A stretch of DNA of 64,000 nucleotides. Source: Marsupella aquatica (lineage: Eukaryota; Marchantiophyta). Every line of letters begins with the position of its first letter. Within the stretch, counting starts at the first letter, position 1. Below the pieces are notes generated by a model. The model saw nothing but the letters and a program-made list of their open reading frames with translations. It had not been told where the DNA came from and ran no database searches. The stretch is taken from positions 17,794,001-17,858,000 of the forward strand of contig OZ316891.1 of the NCBI GenBank assembly GCA_973895155.1, read 5' to 3'. This document shows, in pieces, positions 22,809 to 36,600 of this stretch. Position numbers and translations under genes: made by a program.

Positions 22809-24137
22809 TTACTTCTCGCACATGTTCAGAATCCAAGTAGTACTCAAATCTGCATGGACAGGAGTTCTTAGTGTGGGGCTACGAAGGGAAAGCACAAGCA
22901 TCAACCTACTGTTTAAGCTACTCCCCTGTGGTTTTGGTTTTGCCACGAGAACAAGATGTTTAAGTCTGGAAACTTCCAACAGGTTTACGAAAAGGGAGTT
23001 CAAACTAGCGACAAAGACATACTTATCCCCGAATTGAACTTCCATAGGCTCTCCAGTCGAGGATGCTTTTTTGCTGGCCTCAACAAGCACTGTTACGATT
23101 TCGTTCTTTCGAGTGCTGGCAAGCAGAGTATCATACTCTGAAGGGACTATGATAGCAAAAAAATTGTCACTCTGTTCACTTAAAGAGACTTTGGTAATCG
23201 ACTGAATCGATATACGCCTTTTCAAGTTGTAGAACTGTGTCTCTAAAATGTACACAGCCATATCTGTGATCAACAAAAGGCGTCTCAGAAGCCTGCGCCT
23301 CCTCGACACCTTCACCAAATTCTCTGCATATAGCACTTCTCGATCACCTGTCACATCCTTTTTGTTAGGCCTTATTGAGAAGCAAAAAGAACATGGCCCA
23401 TTGGTCCACGAACGGAAAACCTTGTCGAATACACTGTGAGAGGTTTTAAAAGTCCAAACTGGGAGCCCAAAGCCCCCAAAAGAATAGTTAGGTGAATGTA
23501 TTGAGGACAAAGTCAAGTCCACAAATAGAGATTTAGATCGACAAGAAGACGCAGGTCATGCTGTAGGAATGGGGAGACAGCAACAGTGGTTTTGAAATAC
23601 AGAAGCTGCAAACGTTCTCAAGAGGCCATTATGTGAGGTACAACCGTCCGACCTCCATAAAAGTATGTACGAATTCCTCAGGAGACCTCATCTAGACATT
23701 AGAAGACAATAAGCAACCGAGTTGGGTTTGAGAAAGTCACCCGTTGATGATATCAGCATGTGAATGAAAAGGCTTTATGTCACCAAACGAGAGTAAAGGC
23801 AAAGACAATATGAAACCAATGTTACAGCAAACCGATAATATGCGCTCGTAGATATATTCCCTGACGTGGAGAGAGAGAACGACAGACCTTGCTTCATCAG
23901 TAGTTTCTGGATGCGATCGTTGGAGGAAACGTCCAGATAATCTCCTTTGTAGTGGCGATACATGGAGGAACGACGCCGCATCTTCACTCCCATGAAAGGT
24001 TCTTGTTCGTCGGTCGACTGGATGCTGGATTGCGGTTTTAACATTCCAGGGCTCTCGTCCTCATCTCTGTCCTGCTCTGCGTACTCTGCTCCCTGAAAAT
24101 GCGCTCTTCGAGCTGCAGTGCCTTCATTCCCGGCCAT
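22809..24137 (-). CDS. Stand-alone myosin-I TH1 domain protein (no motor)
   Basis: Two exons, 24137-23888 and 23347-22809, phases agree, 262 aa. The N-terminus is acidic and polar (residues 1-55), then MRRRSSMYRHYKGDYLDVSSNDRIQKLL in the form expected just before TH1 (seen as RRRSSMYRHYKGDYL and SSNDRIQKLL). After the intron come DREVLYAENLVKVSRRRRL, RRLLLITDMAVYIL, LKRRISIQSITKVSLSEQSD and NFFAIIVPSEYD. Family knowledge: this order is the class I myosin tail homology 1 domain, a PH-like module that binds acidic phospholipids. No motor, IQ or SH3 part is present, and the ATG comes directly before the tail, so it is not a truncated copy of a full myosin as far as the window shows. The C-terminal 60-70 residues are less typical. 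A good donor (GGGGATAA|GTATGT, exon end 23023) could replace them with exons further down. Membrane-peripheral location is inferred. Confidence 0.8.
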
Positions 24138-25797
24138 CTATTGATCGTTCACCCTAAATATGTAGCCCCCTTCCTCCGCAATCCTTCCTGTTCGTCTCCT
24201 TCGCGTGCCTTTTTCTTTTGTCGCTCCTCCCTTCCTACTCATCAGATTCCGCTCATTGTCTCTTCGTTCTCATTCGCGGCCGGCTTCTAGAGTCCTCTAC
24301 TCGCAAGTAGTTGTTCCGGGCTGGAAGCAATGATCAATCTGTTAGATGCAGCAAGAGTGTGACATGACTTCATTCCTTACCGGGTACTTTTGGGCTCCGA
24401 AAGCATAAAAAGAAGAAGAATATATAGCTTGACTTGATATTCTCTGTCATGAATGAAAGTGAGAAGTGTTCCTATGACGGTGACACATCTTTAAATGTCA
24501 GCGTACAATCATGCTTTACTTTGGGCTTGCCAAATTTGTATTTGGATCTACTTTTTGAACTGCTCTTCCTTGGATGGTTCCTTGCCAGCCACCTTTTTGT
24601 CTTTTAGTCGTAAAATTTGGATATTTTTATCCGGCCACTGCGGAATGAAGTTCTGGAGCTTTCCCCTTTCTGCGGAAGAAAACAAGAGTCCGTTTTCTAA
24701 ACTTTTTCTTCTGTCTCAGTGAAAGGAGAACGTATTATGATATCTAATCCCTCCTCGACAGCTGCCCGAGGACATGGCAAAACATCCACATCACGAGAAA
24801 CGAAGCTCAACGAACCCGTCCGGGTTTCTGATCTACAAAACTTGCCATCCAAAACCTTCTTTGATACCCTCTCATTCAGGTTCTCCTCCTCATAATCTTT
24901 TTTTCGGCTTTCTGAGAACGAAGTAAGACTGACTTAGGGTATATATGAAGTAATAAACATCCGGTAACAACTCTGAGTAACAAGAACTCATACACCTTTT
25001 TAACAGACAACGTCACCTCTCTATAAAGACGTAGGGCAATAATGCAGGCCAGGCTGAACTAGTGTCACCCAACCCTCGCAGCACTGCTTTTCAGACACAG
25101 GCACTGAAAAAGGCAGACACGGATTGGTTAGATGGCCAACATTGATAAAGTAAGACCCTTCGAAGAGGTTGGATTGACGAGAAACGAATTTAGAGTATAT
25201 CATCAAATCCTAGATATATCTGTTGAGCACAATATCCACGCTGAATTCATTTCTTGGCCATAGTTGACACCATTACAGGATGTACCTACAACAACTAGAA
25301 TCAACTGTACACACTGTCAATACGTTGAGTTTGAATTTGGCTGATGGTGTCATTGGCCCGACCATTGGGTGGATTGATTGGATAGGACTAATAATTAAGC
25401 GAGGGCAAGTTGCAGATTAATATTTTTGAGCAGCCGAGTTGGCTGTAATTAACCAAATGTTCGAATGGTATTTCTCTACATAAGTATTCAGTCAATCACG
25501 CCTCTAAACATTTTCCAAAAAATTTCATGTCAGACACACGAGCTCTTATTTGTTGACATCTGCTGTTAAAAAATAAGGATTCCGGAAATGGACGTCTGAG
25601 TTGGTGAACGGGGCCTCACCGTACCCTAAAAATTGACTAATGTTAAACCCCATATCCGCAGAAACGACTAAACAAACAGAAACACAAACGGCCAAGCAGG
25701 AAACCAATTGACGACGCTCCTGGCTAACGCGCTCGATGCATTGAACGACTTCCAGCTTCCTAACGCTTGAGACCTACTGATTAGCCGAATGAATACT

Positions 25798-25911
25798 CTC
25801 AATTACCCAACTTCGGCAAGTCTACGATTAGCTCCGTGCATTCAACACAGGCATCTCAATTACCCAACTTCGTCAAGTCTACGATTAGCTCCTTGCATTC
25901 AACACAGCCAT
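25798..25911. repeat. Tandem duplication, 57-bp unit, two copies
   Basis: CTCAATTACCCAACTTCGGC.. at 25798 is repeated at 25855 with two or three substitutions. The unit is a multiple of three, and the + frame reads LNYPTSASLRLAPCIQH twice. There is no other sign of coding. Confidence 0.85.
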
Positions 25912-27178
25912 CGAATAGGAACCATGAGAATCTCGTGGTCCTCTAGGCCAGTACCTGGACGGCAAGAGCGGCAGCCTCCAGCTCGATCTACTCTGCCGGT
26001 AGCATACACGAGCTGAATTGCTGCGCTGCACTGAGTGAGGAGCTCAGCTCCTCTGCATCAAAAACCAGCAAATAAAATAAGAACCCATTTCAGAGTCAGC
26101 CACTGTACAAAACCTGCAAGACTCGGCAGCATGCAGCTAAATCCACCGAGCCCCTGAAGATCAAACTTCGTTGAACCAATTTGCGAGCAAGCTAATTTCA
26201 GAACAAGTGAGCGTACAGAACCCAAGAAGACTAAGAATACAGCAGCACGCCGACCATGGAAAGATCCCGGTACAGAGGATTCCCGTGTCTTAAACGAATA
26301 ACTCGGAAACGAACAGCACTCACCCGAAGAAAAGCTGGAGCCGGAGGACGTGGTGGAGGATGGCGGAGTGAAGCCAAAGTTCTGGGAAAGGAGGGAACTC
26401 AACCGGAAGTCCACCGGGACTGTAACGACGTTGCTTATGAACTTGAGATTACAAAACTGGGTTGGGATGGATCCCGGGAAGCGCACTCACTGGTGGGCTA
26501 GACTGACTAGCGGGCCCACATGAGGCTGGCTGGCTGTCCGCCACAGGTACTACCTATCCCTACTTGCGGCACAGCCAGCCAACGTTGTTTTGCCGGCTGC
26601 CTGGACCGTGGGCCCGTTCCACCACCCCTGGGCCTGTGTTGAATACCAGCCAGACAACTGGAACACCGGTCTCGTTTCGGCCCGACTTTGCGCCTCAGAT
26701 GGCCCAACTCGACCCGCCAGGAATCCAGGATGGTCTGAATTGAGTTGCGGAACCACGGTCAGGTCAGAGTGCCGGATTTGCTGGATTAGATTTACTACAG
26801 TCGATCCTGACCATCGAGAGATCAGCTACAATTTGATTTTAGTCCGGGGGAATCAATTATTCATCGTGCATTACCATGGTCGACAGTCGTAGTCGGGCAT
26901 GTACCACCCAAACAAGCAGGGTCGCCAACATTAGGAGCCGGGTCCCCGTGCGTCATCGGACCATCACAGCTAGATATGGACGGTCAAGATTTCTAAATCG
27001 GGAGATCTGACGGCCACAGCTCTGGGGGGACCCGCGACAGCCTGACTGACCTCACCCAGTCTGCTGCATCGAAGTGCCCTGACTTCTGGGAGAAACTTTG
27101 AACCGTAGTCACATTCGGAATCGTCCTGACCTGGACGTCTCCCGAAGTCTAAATTCAGGTACCGGGTATGAAAATGAA

Positions 27179-27207
27179 AATAATAATAATAATAAGTAAA
27201 TAATAAT
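27179..27207 (+). repeat. AAT-type microsatellite
   Basis: A run of AAT/ATA triplets, interrupted once by AAGTAA, lies about 0.5 kb before the start codon of the HERC-like gene, in or near its 5' UTR. Confidence 0.85.
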
Positions 27208-27688
27208 GCGAACCGCAACCCTTCCACTCCGCCCGCCAACCGGCTGAGTGGGTTGCTGCTGAAGCTTTGAAGGCCGGGCAGACGGTGTGCGGAGTGCGGG
27301 CGTACGGCAGGGGAGTGGCGGATAATGGGAAGAAGGAAGCGCCTGGAGACACAATCGACATTTAGACACACGAAAGCGCTGCAGTGAGAATGTGATTGAC
27401 CCAGCGAGGTGGAGGTTGTCGTCTGTCATTGGAAGTGCGTTGGTTTTGCAAGCTCTATGGTGTAGGTGCCACTGTACTGTATGTGTATGTTTCTGTGTGT
27501 GTGTAAGAAATGAATGGATGATCTGTTCTCGCTGAGGACGAAAGTAGCCGCGAGAGGCAGCAGGAGGAATAGCAGTAGCAGCAAAGCGGAGGAGGGCGGC
27601 AGGGGAAGAACTTATCGATGCTTCGTCACAGCAGGCCCTCCGTCTCTGGTACCTCCTGCTGATTGAATTTTGCTGTTCGTCAATTCTG

Positions 27689-30600
27689 ATGGCTGGTATG
27701 TGGAGCTTTCTCTCTCTTTCTCTCTGTCGTCCCCACCCCTCGGATTATATTTTATATCCCTCTAATTGATTTTGGTCACCTTTTGGTCCCCACTCCTTTC
27801 TTTCCCATCCCTCTCCTCCCGTTCGACCTTGTTCGGATCGGATTAGACTTTCAGAGCGGGGCAAGTTTCGGGAAGTAGGTGTCGTGGCGAGCTGGCGAGC
27901 TGGTGGTGCTCTGTTTTTCAGCTTGGAGGGGGAATTCTCGGTTTTGGTGTGTTGGGCAAGGAGATTCAACCTTTCTTAGTGGATCTGAGATGCCAGCTCG
28001 CGTTCGAAGGTTGAGCTATTGACCAGGTGACCAATTGAAGAAAGGTCGACGGATTTGTCCGTCCGGAATTAAATAAGGAGATAATTTTTTCACGACGGGT
28101 TGTACGGAAAGCTCGGGTCCTGCTCGGAGGTGTCGTTGCAGAAGGAATAGTGAGCACCGTCGGTATGGAAAGATGGACGTGATTGAGGAATTGATGAGTT
28201 TTGTGCTCCATCAAGCAAGCTGAAGATCGTCCGTCGTCCCCTGAGAGTCTCCCGTTGTATTGAATCGGGTAGTCGGAAGGAATTGCGGCAGTCAACGGAT
28301 GAACTGTTGAGTCTAGTCGTTTGAGTAGCCTTCAACGAAATTCTGTCAAAAATTCTCTCAGAGATGCATTTCGCAGCTGGGGAAATTGAAGGGTCAGTGA
28401 TCAAAGGAAATATACTGCCGAGTTTTCTGTCTTCGTTATTGAAAGGGCGTACCAGTTTCGACTGGACCCTTATTAACCATCTTATGATGTAGTTCTCGGT
28501 TTTCGAGCTGCAATTGGACTGCAAAGGGATCGTCTATATTGTAGAATCATCCCCCGGAGCAAAAATGCACAATTCTTGCGATTTGGACAGAAGGAGTTTA
28601 AATGAGGCGGGGGTGGGTCTTGTAGTCGGTGAACAACAGCAGATCTCCCTCCTAATTGTGGATTTGAAAAAGCCAAACCAAACGGCCTAAACGAGTTGGC
28701 CATGTGTCGATAAGCACGGCGGTGGCTTTTTAAAATTTTGTTCAAAGCTTAAATCTGCTGGTCCATTTGATGACAAACGTTGAAAGCATCCCGGCTTGAT
28801 TACCGCACAAAAGTGATAAAGCTGTTGACTTGGATGTCCTCTACATGAAAGTGTACTATCGACAATTGAAAGAGAACTGTCCGCAAGGATTGGATTTCGG
28901 CCGGAGGCCGTAGGTTTGGAATATAACGCATTGTAAATTTGGAAGAATTTGGGAGTCAGTCCCGGAAATTGTGACGCGTAGTGCTCGTCATTTCACTTTG
29001 CCTGTGGGAGGTATCCTTCAGTCTCTCTCTTATGACGGATCTGGACCACCATCCGTGTTATTACCAATAAGGGACCAAAATTCAGGCCTTGAATGGGAAA
29101 CATTGGAGACTTTTTTGTTTTGTCTTTTGGAGTGAGCTTTTGCTTGAGTGAAGAATACCCGAACGGGTCAATCATAGGTATCAGGGACTGAGTCTACAGA
29201 AGGAGCTGGTTAGGTTTGCAGCCTTTTGAGCAAGGCCACGACTACAGTGCGAGATTGTTGTCACTGTGCAATGTGGATTATGGTCATGGATTGAACCTGG
29301 TGTGAGTTAAGGAATACTTTCTGAGAATTTTACTGAACGTTTGCCACTATTAATGCCGCAGTGTACTCATGGGGAAGAGGAGACCTTGGACAGCTTGGCC
29401 TTGGTGATGAAGGCAATCACAGTCACCCAACATTGATTCCAAATCTTGCGGACAAGGACATTCTACATATCGCAGCCAGTGACTTTCACTCTGCTTTTCT
29501 TACAGGTGTTGTTCTCGGTGGCTTGCAATATACAGAGATTTAGAACCTGAAAATGAAGGACTTCGTTAGGCTTTTCCTCAATTTGAACACTCATTGTATA
29601 TCTAGATTCCAGTTTCAGGAATGCAATTGGAGGCTATTGAGGCTATGGCATTGTTCTATCGTGCACTCATTCCGTTCAAGTCAATTTAACTCAATTCAAC
29701 TGGATTGAACCTCGCGGACTTTTTTGGAGTGCTGATCGTTTGTCTCTTGAGTAGAAATCTTGAGACTTCAGTCCTGGAAAGTTTGGTGGTACTGGAAAGC
29801 TAATTATCGTCATACTTCATTCAATAGTAGTATTTCTGGCACTATTAAAAGACTTTGTGTTGTCGATAGATCGTGCTTGGAAGTCCTAGAAACTAAAACA
29901 TTGAACGCCTTCACTTTCTACTGGCCTCAAATCCGTTCTTCAAAAAGGTGGTTTGAAGTGGAGGTACACGCGTTCTGATTTTGATGGATGAGGTACGGGA
30001 ATTCACTCTGAGCAAACGTTTCTGTGATTTGTTACTTCCAGGCGATGGGGAGCTTTTTACCACTGGCAGTAATGACTCAGGGCAGCTTGGTGCAAGGGTG
30101 GGAGGATTATCACAGCTGAACCCAGTCCGGGTTGCTGCCCTTGACATGTACACCATTTGCCATGTGGCCTGTGGCCAAAACCACACGGTTGCTGTGACAG
30201 GTTTGTTCTACTCCCAGTGGAGAGCGTTGGTTCATTTATTTCTATCCTATTCCCTATCTGCCAGTTGACAACTTTCGGCTTGTATCCCCAATACTTTAAA
30301 GTTTAGATCCGAATCTTTTAGTGTCTGAACAATAGCGAGTCTTATACTTGTGTGGCAGTCAATATATTTCAGACACTTGTTCATCATAACACCATTGTGT
30401 CGATGGATTGTCTAAATTCTTTGAATTTCTAAATACCCCGAAAGGATGCAGTGGAATGTGGAACCTTACAGTGCTAAGTGTTACATGTTTATAATTTCCG
30501 GACTTTTTCATTCCATATTTAGTTGTCATTGGAAGTCAGGTTTCATTAGGTATATGACTTGTATCTCTGGGTCGGCAATGCAGATAATGGTGCTTTGGCA

Positions 30601-33600
30601 TCGTGGGGAGCTTCTGAGTTTGGGCAGCTTGGGCACAAGGAGGTGGCTGGGAAAGTTGATACTGTGCAACCACGAATAGTGAAAGGCTCACGTGACCATC
30701 AGTTTGCTCGTGTTTCGTGTGGTTCTGCTCATACCCTTGCTCTTACAGGTTAGCTCGGATACATATGGGGATTTCTTCCTTGTTTAAACAAATATTCCTC
30801 ATTCTGTTTTCAAGAATTGAATATTTCAGTTCTAGTGCTTGTGTCATTAATCAAACCTAAATAGCTGGTAAATCTTATTAGACTCGAGGGTTTGTCAAAT
30901 GTTTTCTGCTGCAGGAGATGTCGTTCATGTGACTTCATATTCAACAGTTAACGTAAAATCTGCTAGATGTAACGGAGTAAGGTTGAACGAGCTCAGTAGT
31001 CATCACATCATAATTTCTTTTCTATCGATAGTTCATGAGAAAGTCTCACGGGCATTTATATTGTGGAATGGAGCCCCCAGGTAGTGGCGATGTGTACTCA
31101 TTTGGACAGGGAGCGTTTGGGGCCTTGGGCCATGACAGTAAGGAGGATGTAACAGTTCCTCAGCTTGTTGGTGCCCTCTGGGGTCTAGGTATTGTCCAGG
31201 TAAGTATTTGGGAACTTTGAGGGCTTCTTTATGATCGTTTGTGACGTTATTGAGTAGAAGAGTGGTCTATATTTATATCTATGATGATTCTGCTCGGGTT
31301 AGGTTTCTTTGTTGAGCTACAACTCAAGTTGATGAACGTTGTCAGTTAGGAGTGCACCCGACGCTAATCTTTTGGTAAATCTTCTTATGTAATTCAAATT
31401 GCTGATATTTCCTTAGTGCTGCAGATTGCGTGTGGAGAATATCACAGTGCTGCTTTGTCGTCTGATGGCCAGGTAAATTTGAACTTTGGCAAACATCTAA
31501 AGAAAAAGAAAATATGTTTGTCCAAGTACCTATGGTCAAAGTAGTCTATTTCCGACGAGCCAGTATTATTTTAACAAAGTTTTCAAACTGGGTTCCTCCC
31601 AAGTACTTTTGAACGGTCGACGTCTCCCCAATTGCCTTAAGTGGAGAGTGTATTGTTGTCTAAGAGGAGTATTTTTCGCTTCCTCACTGAGTGCAAAAGT
31701 AAAACGCAGATGCTCTGTGAATAGTATCTCTCGCTTCCTCACTGAGTGCAAAAGAAAAATGCAGATGCTCTGTGAGGTACTTCAATTTTGGCAATATCTG
31801 TTGATGATCCAACTATAGGAAGTCGGTAGAACCGTTTCTGTCAAGGTTTCTCTAAATCCTTGCATTTCCTGTTCTGCACGAATTTGAGATCAGAGGACGG
31901 TAGAATGATTGAAATGTTCAGTTACGGTTATTGGTTTAGTTTCTTAAGCTCAAAGTAATGAGCTGCTGTTTCCTGCATTTCGTAGTTGGTATTCTGATTT
32001 TACATCGACCAATTCTTCCAAGATTGCTGAAAGTTTATCCGATATATGACAAATGTATCCAAGGGTATAACCTCCTTGCGGTGCTCATGGATTGTTTGAT
32101 CATCCTACTCAGGTTTTTACTTGGGGGCGAGGAAAATATGGTCAACTTGGGCATGGGAGTGTTGAGTCTGAATTCCAGCCAGTTGCGGTTAAGGCATTGG
32201 CGGACCAATTTGTTGTTCAGGTGGTTTGTGGGGGCGATCACACAATTGCATTAAATGACGAAGGTGAAATATTTACTGTAAGTTTCTGCTCGAGGCTGAT
32301 TTTGAGCTTTTCCCCCGTAGTGTGTTGTAATGCTTGACTGTTGCCGATATTATAATATGAATATTTGGTGTCGACGACCCATTTCTTACTCGGGGAAGTG
32401 CTCGGACGACACTCTCACACCTTCTAGTTGTAGCTAGAAGGTTGGAAGCTGAGACGAGTCTTTGTTGTAGCAAGGTCGTTGTAGCAAGGTCTGAACCACT
32501 AGGTAAAATGAAAAAGGATAAATTTGCATCCTTTTTGGATTCATACGTAGACGAGTGGGCTAGCAGATCGTTATGAAAGTTTTGTCCTTAGCTTTATGTT
32601 ATCTGCTATGTTGGAGACGCCGGGATTGGGTTTTAATATCCGTCATATTTCGTAGAATTCTATTGGACTTATCGTCGCTATGAAGGCACTGACTGTTATG
32701 TTTGTGTGTAGTGGGGACGAGGCCATTGGGGTCAAACTGGTGTTGGCACCCAAAATGATACGCTAACTCCAAGGCACGTATTCCTTGACGGACAACACGT
32801 GGTTCAAGCATCTGCGGGTGCAAGGCACTCGGTTGTTCTAACAGCCAGTGGTTTAGTCTTTGGATGGGGTGATGGGGAACAGGGCCAACTCGGGATGTCT
32901 AATAGGTGGGTGAGCCTACACTTCATATTTGAGCTAGGAGTTCAGCTTCGCATGGAATGGTCCTCAAGGGTATAGGCTACAATTGTGAGCGTGGCTAAAT
33001 CACTGGGTCTTTTGAAGGACTTGCACCTGTCTTTGTGATTATCACGGAGTTTTCATACTGTATCATGTCTGTTGTGATAAGGGTATGTTTTTTCTGCTTC
33101 TATTGCAGTGCCATGCAATTGCAACCAATTTCGATAGTAGATCTCGGAAATATTGGCAAACAGCTTTTCTTCGTAGTGGCTGGAGGGGAGCACACAATGG
33201 CGGTTTTTCAGCACCGGAGGGAACACACTGCATCGCTTCATTCAGTGGGCAGGTCAGAATGAATTCTTTGACCCAAGCTTGGATTTTTGTCTAGTACATC
33301 AAGCTTTTGTAATGGAACGTCGTTGTGACAGTTCTGGTGGTTTGGTCCAGATCTTCTGAAGATGGAATGAACGAATATAGGGCTGGATCTACTGAAGCGG
33401 GACAGCAGATACGTGGGGATCCAATGGAGACATCAGAGCGAGAAAAATGGCAAGGGCTTGACGATCATGTAGAACCTAGCCATGTCCAGAGTAGAGATAC
33501 TACCACGGTTGGAGAACATATGATGATACTGGAGGCTGAAGAGGAAATGAACATCCATGGTGCTGGTCTCAGGCCATTAAAACTCCCATCTATCATGACG

Positions 33601-36600
33601 GTGCTGAACGTCCTTAAGGTGTGTTCTTAGTCTCGGTTGTTTCTATGGTTCCATAGGCTGAAGTAGATCCATTCTGCCGCTTTATGCTTTTCTGCCCATC
33701 ACGATCATTTATGTAGATATTTTCCTTAAGACTTTCGTTGACGTGTCTATTCACATGAAATAGATGCAACTGCAGATGCTTATGTTGTCAGTTGTAAAAA
33801 AATATTTTTTCGCGTTTGTTTTGTTTTCTTGTCTGGCTTAGGGAGCAGAAGTGTCGCCCAGAGGGTTGCCGACGTTAAGTATTCACGATTTGGAGCACAT
33901 TTTTGCGTCTGTGAAGTTCCTTATCCTTTCATTCAAGCTGAGGCAGGAGATAGATGGTAAAACAATGTCAAAGCCCATTCAATCTTAAATATGTAGTCAA
34001 AATGAGTTGTGGTCGTTGGGCTCCTGATCTACAGCATTGGGAAGGGATGGAAGTCACTGGCTACTTTCAATGTGTTGTGTAAAAGCTGAATAAAATTGCG
34101 TAGTAATTGTGTCTGCTTTGTGAAGCATCTGTAATGATGAATCAGTGAGTGGTTTATCACGATCTGAGACTACTTGGAATATCTATCTTGCAATTAGAAT
34201 CGCAAACTTTATTCGCTTAGCCATGACTTCCAGCATCTTCTGTGGTCATGAAAAGACGGTCTTGGAGATGAGGATGGTGACAAGCCGTCTGACAAGTTGT
34301 TCCTTTACTATCATTTATTAATGTATATGAAAGGACTTCAGATTCCAGGTTTTACATATTTGGCTGTTGCTTGAAAAGCTTCAACCGCTTTGGTCGATTT
34401 CTTTGCCATGTGAATAATCATGCATCTTTTGTACCTGTGTTGAGTCGTCTTGTGTTTCGTTTAATACCGTCATCTGTATTTTCTTCAGGTGAAGGACATG
34501 AAGGGCCTGGACTAGACATTGATCTGATTCGAGATGCTTATCAGGGAATCTTGGAGCTGTATGATCCTGAGGTATTCCCAGAGATATCTCGTAGCCGAGA
34601 AAGAAATGTTGGTTATTGCAGATGTTTGTTCAAATGCAATATCAGTACCTTGTCTTAGCCATAACCATCAAACCAACGAGTCTCAAGTTTTTGCTGGACA
34701 TGATTTCAGGTGAGACGCTTTGACTTGTTAGCCTTGGATCAGAGTTTGATACCACGTGTCGATGTTTGTGGATGCCAGGTGGTTACAAAGATTGGTGCGG
34801 CCATGGTGCGCTTGCTTGAAGGCTTGGATAAACATATGGACCATGTGCCTGAAACAAGGTGGTTACGGGTACGAACGCAAACCTAAATTCTGGGATAGCA
34901 GCGTGTCCGCATGCAGTTGACATATTGATAGTACAGAAGTTATGTCATGATTTTTCTTCTTAAATGGAAATTTCTCCACCCTGATCTATTTAGTTATATT
35001 TGGTGCCTATATCCAGGTATCCGAGATCTTTGATTGATATTTCACTTATATCGTAGCTGTTAATCTGGGTTGGTACAGCTCCTCTTTCTGTAGTGCCGTG
35101 TTCTGCATGATTCAAATCGAACCTGCATACGCTGTCAGCATCCGTATCAAATGCTTGATTTCACCATTATTCACAGTAATCCGTGTCTTGCTGTACATCA
35201 GTCGGCATCACGAAGAACCTGGGAATTTAAGAACTAAAAACTAGATTAGGAGATAATTTGTCTAATCTATGCCTATCGTGTTAGGACTCAATCAAAAAAA
35301 TAAGGTTAAGAGCTTAAATAAGCGAGGAGCTACGTAAACGTGCATGGGGACTTTGTGGTTGTGGTTCCGTCAAGTTGCTACACTGCAACTGACACCAAGC
35401 ATGAAATGCATTCACTTCTTGTTGGTGGAAATTGTAGCTCTACGCCAAAATAATGTGAGGGAGCTTATTCATTTCAACTGAACATCCGGCTCGTTCCAAT
35501 TTACAGGACAAGATGATAATGTTATACATAGATATTCAAGTGAGTTGAATTAGAGGATGTCCTTTCTTGACAGATGCCCTACTGTCATAATGCAGTGGTA
35601 TCTTGAAGAAATGTGTGCTTTCACCGCAGCAAGAATACATTTTAGACCTGAAGGTAGGACTAAAGCTGTCGACGAGGTGTTCATTCGACCTTTTTGGAAA
35701 ACAAGGAAGTTTTATCAGATCAGCCTTAAACCGTGTGAGACCATCTTAAATGTTCCTGGAATTATGAAAGACTTAACATACCCAGCCAAGACTCAAAGAA
35801 ATGACAGCTAAAATTTGGCTACGACTGCTTCGAGTTTGTAGTTACATTGAGTCAACTAGCCACAACGATTTTTATATAATAGTCTGTATTCGAATATTTC
35901 ATGTATGATTTCTGAGAACTGTGAAATGTACAATGTATGCAGGTGCTCTTAATTATACTCCAGAGCCCTCTTATTGGCGAGAAAGGGTAATTCTACATGC
36001 TTCAGTTCGTATCTTGGATCATGTACCTGAAATGTTTTGTATGAGGATCCGTGTGCAACTTTCGTTTTGCTAGTTATTGTGGAATGGGAACTGTTCTTAG
36101 TCACTTGCTTCTAGAAAATTGTTGGGAGAATCTATGGTTAAATCTCCATCTTCAGGTATATCATTAGTACTAGCAGTGAGCCAGAAAACTTTGATCAGCT
36201 ACAAAACAAGCCGATTTCCATTCTCATTCTTACTGATCGGGGAATCTTTGTTTTGCAGAGTGGGTGATCAAGTGTCGACACGACTATTTGCCATTTTTCT
36301 ACGAATATCATCTTTCTCTGAGAAGGTCTCAATCTTGATGTTTTCTTTGAAGTTTTTGATAGAGTTGTGAAATGAAGTGGTGACGATGCCTTACTGCGAG
36401 TATTATGCTGTGGATGTATCAGCTTGGACTTGAGAAGGTACTGGATCGCCAAGGAAAAGACAGGATAAAGGCTTATATGGTGAAGAGTGGGGTTGCGTTG
36501 CAGAAAGTCGTGGAGTGGCTAAGAACGTACCCAAAAGATGTGTTTGGTGGTCGTTTTGTAAGAGGAGTACAAAAGTACATCACGAACAAGTTAGTATAAC

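Larger units (their letters stand above)
24138..27688. promoter_or_regulatory. Divergent intergenic region between the TH1 (-) and HERC-like (+) genes
   Basis: The TH1 5' UTR should start near 24138-24300 on the - strand, and the ligase 5' UTR should occupy the last few hundred bases on the + side (about 27040-27688). The ATT microsatellite at 27179-27207 and the 57-bp duplication at 25798 lie here. I see no protein or RNA gene, and no firm core promoter element. Confidence 0.4.

Noticed and set aside
35557-35811. 84-codon + frame in the middle of the HERC-like gene
   Set aside because: It lies in the intron 34869-35942. Exons on both sides join in phase without it ([16 protein letters not shown]), and its peptide fits no part of the protein.
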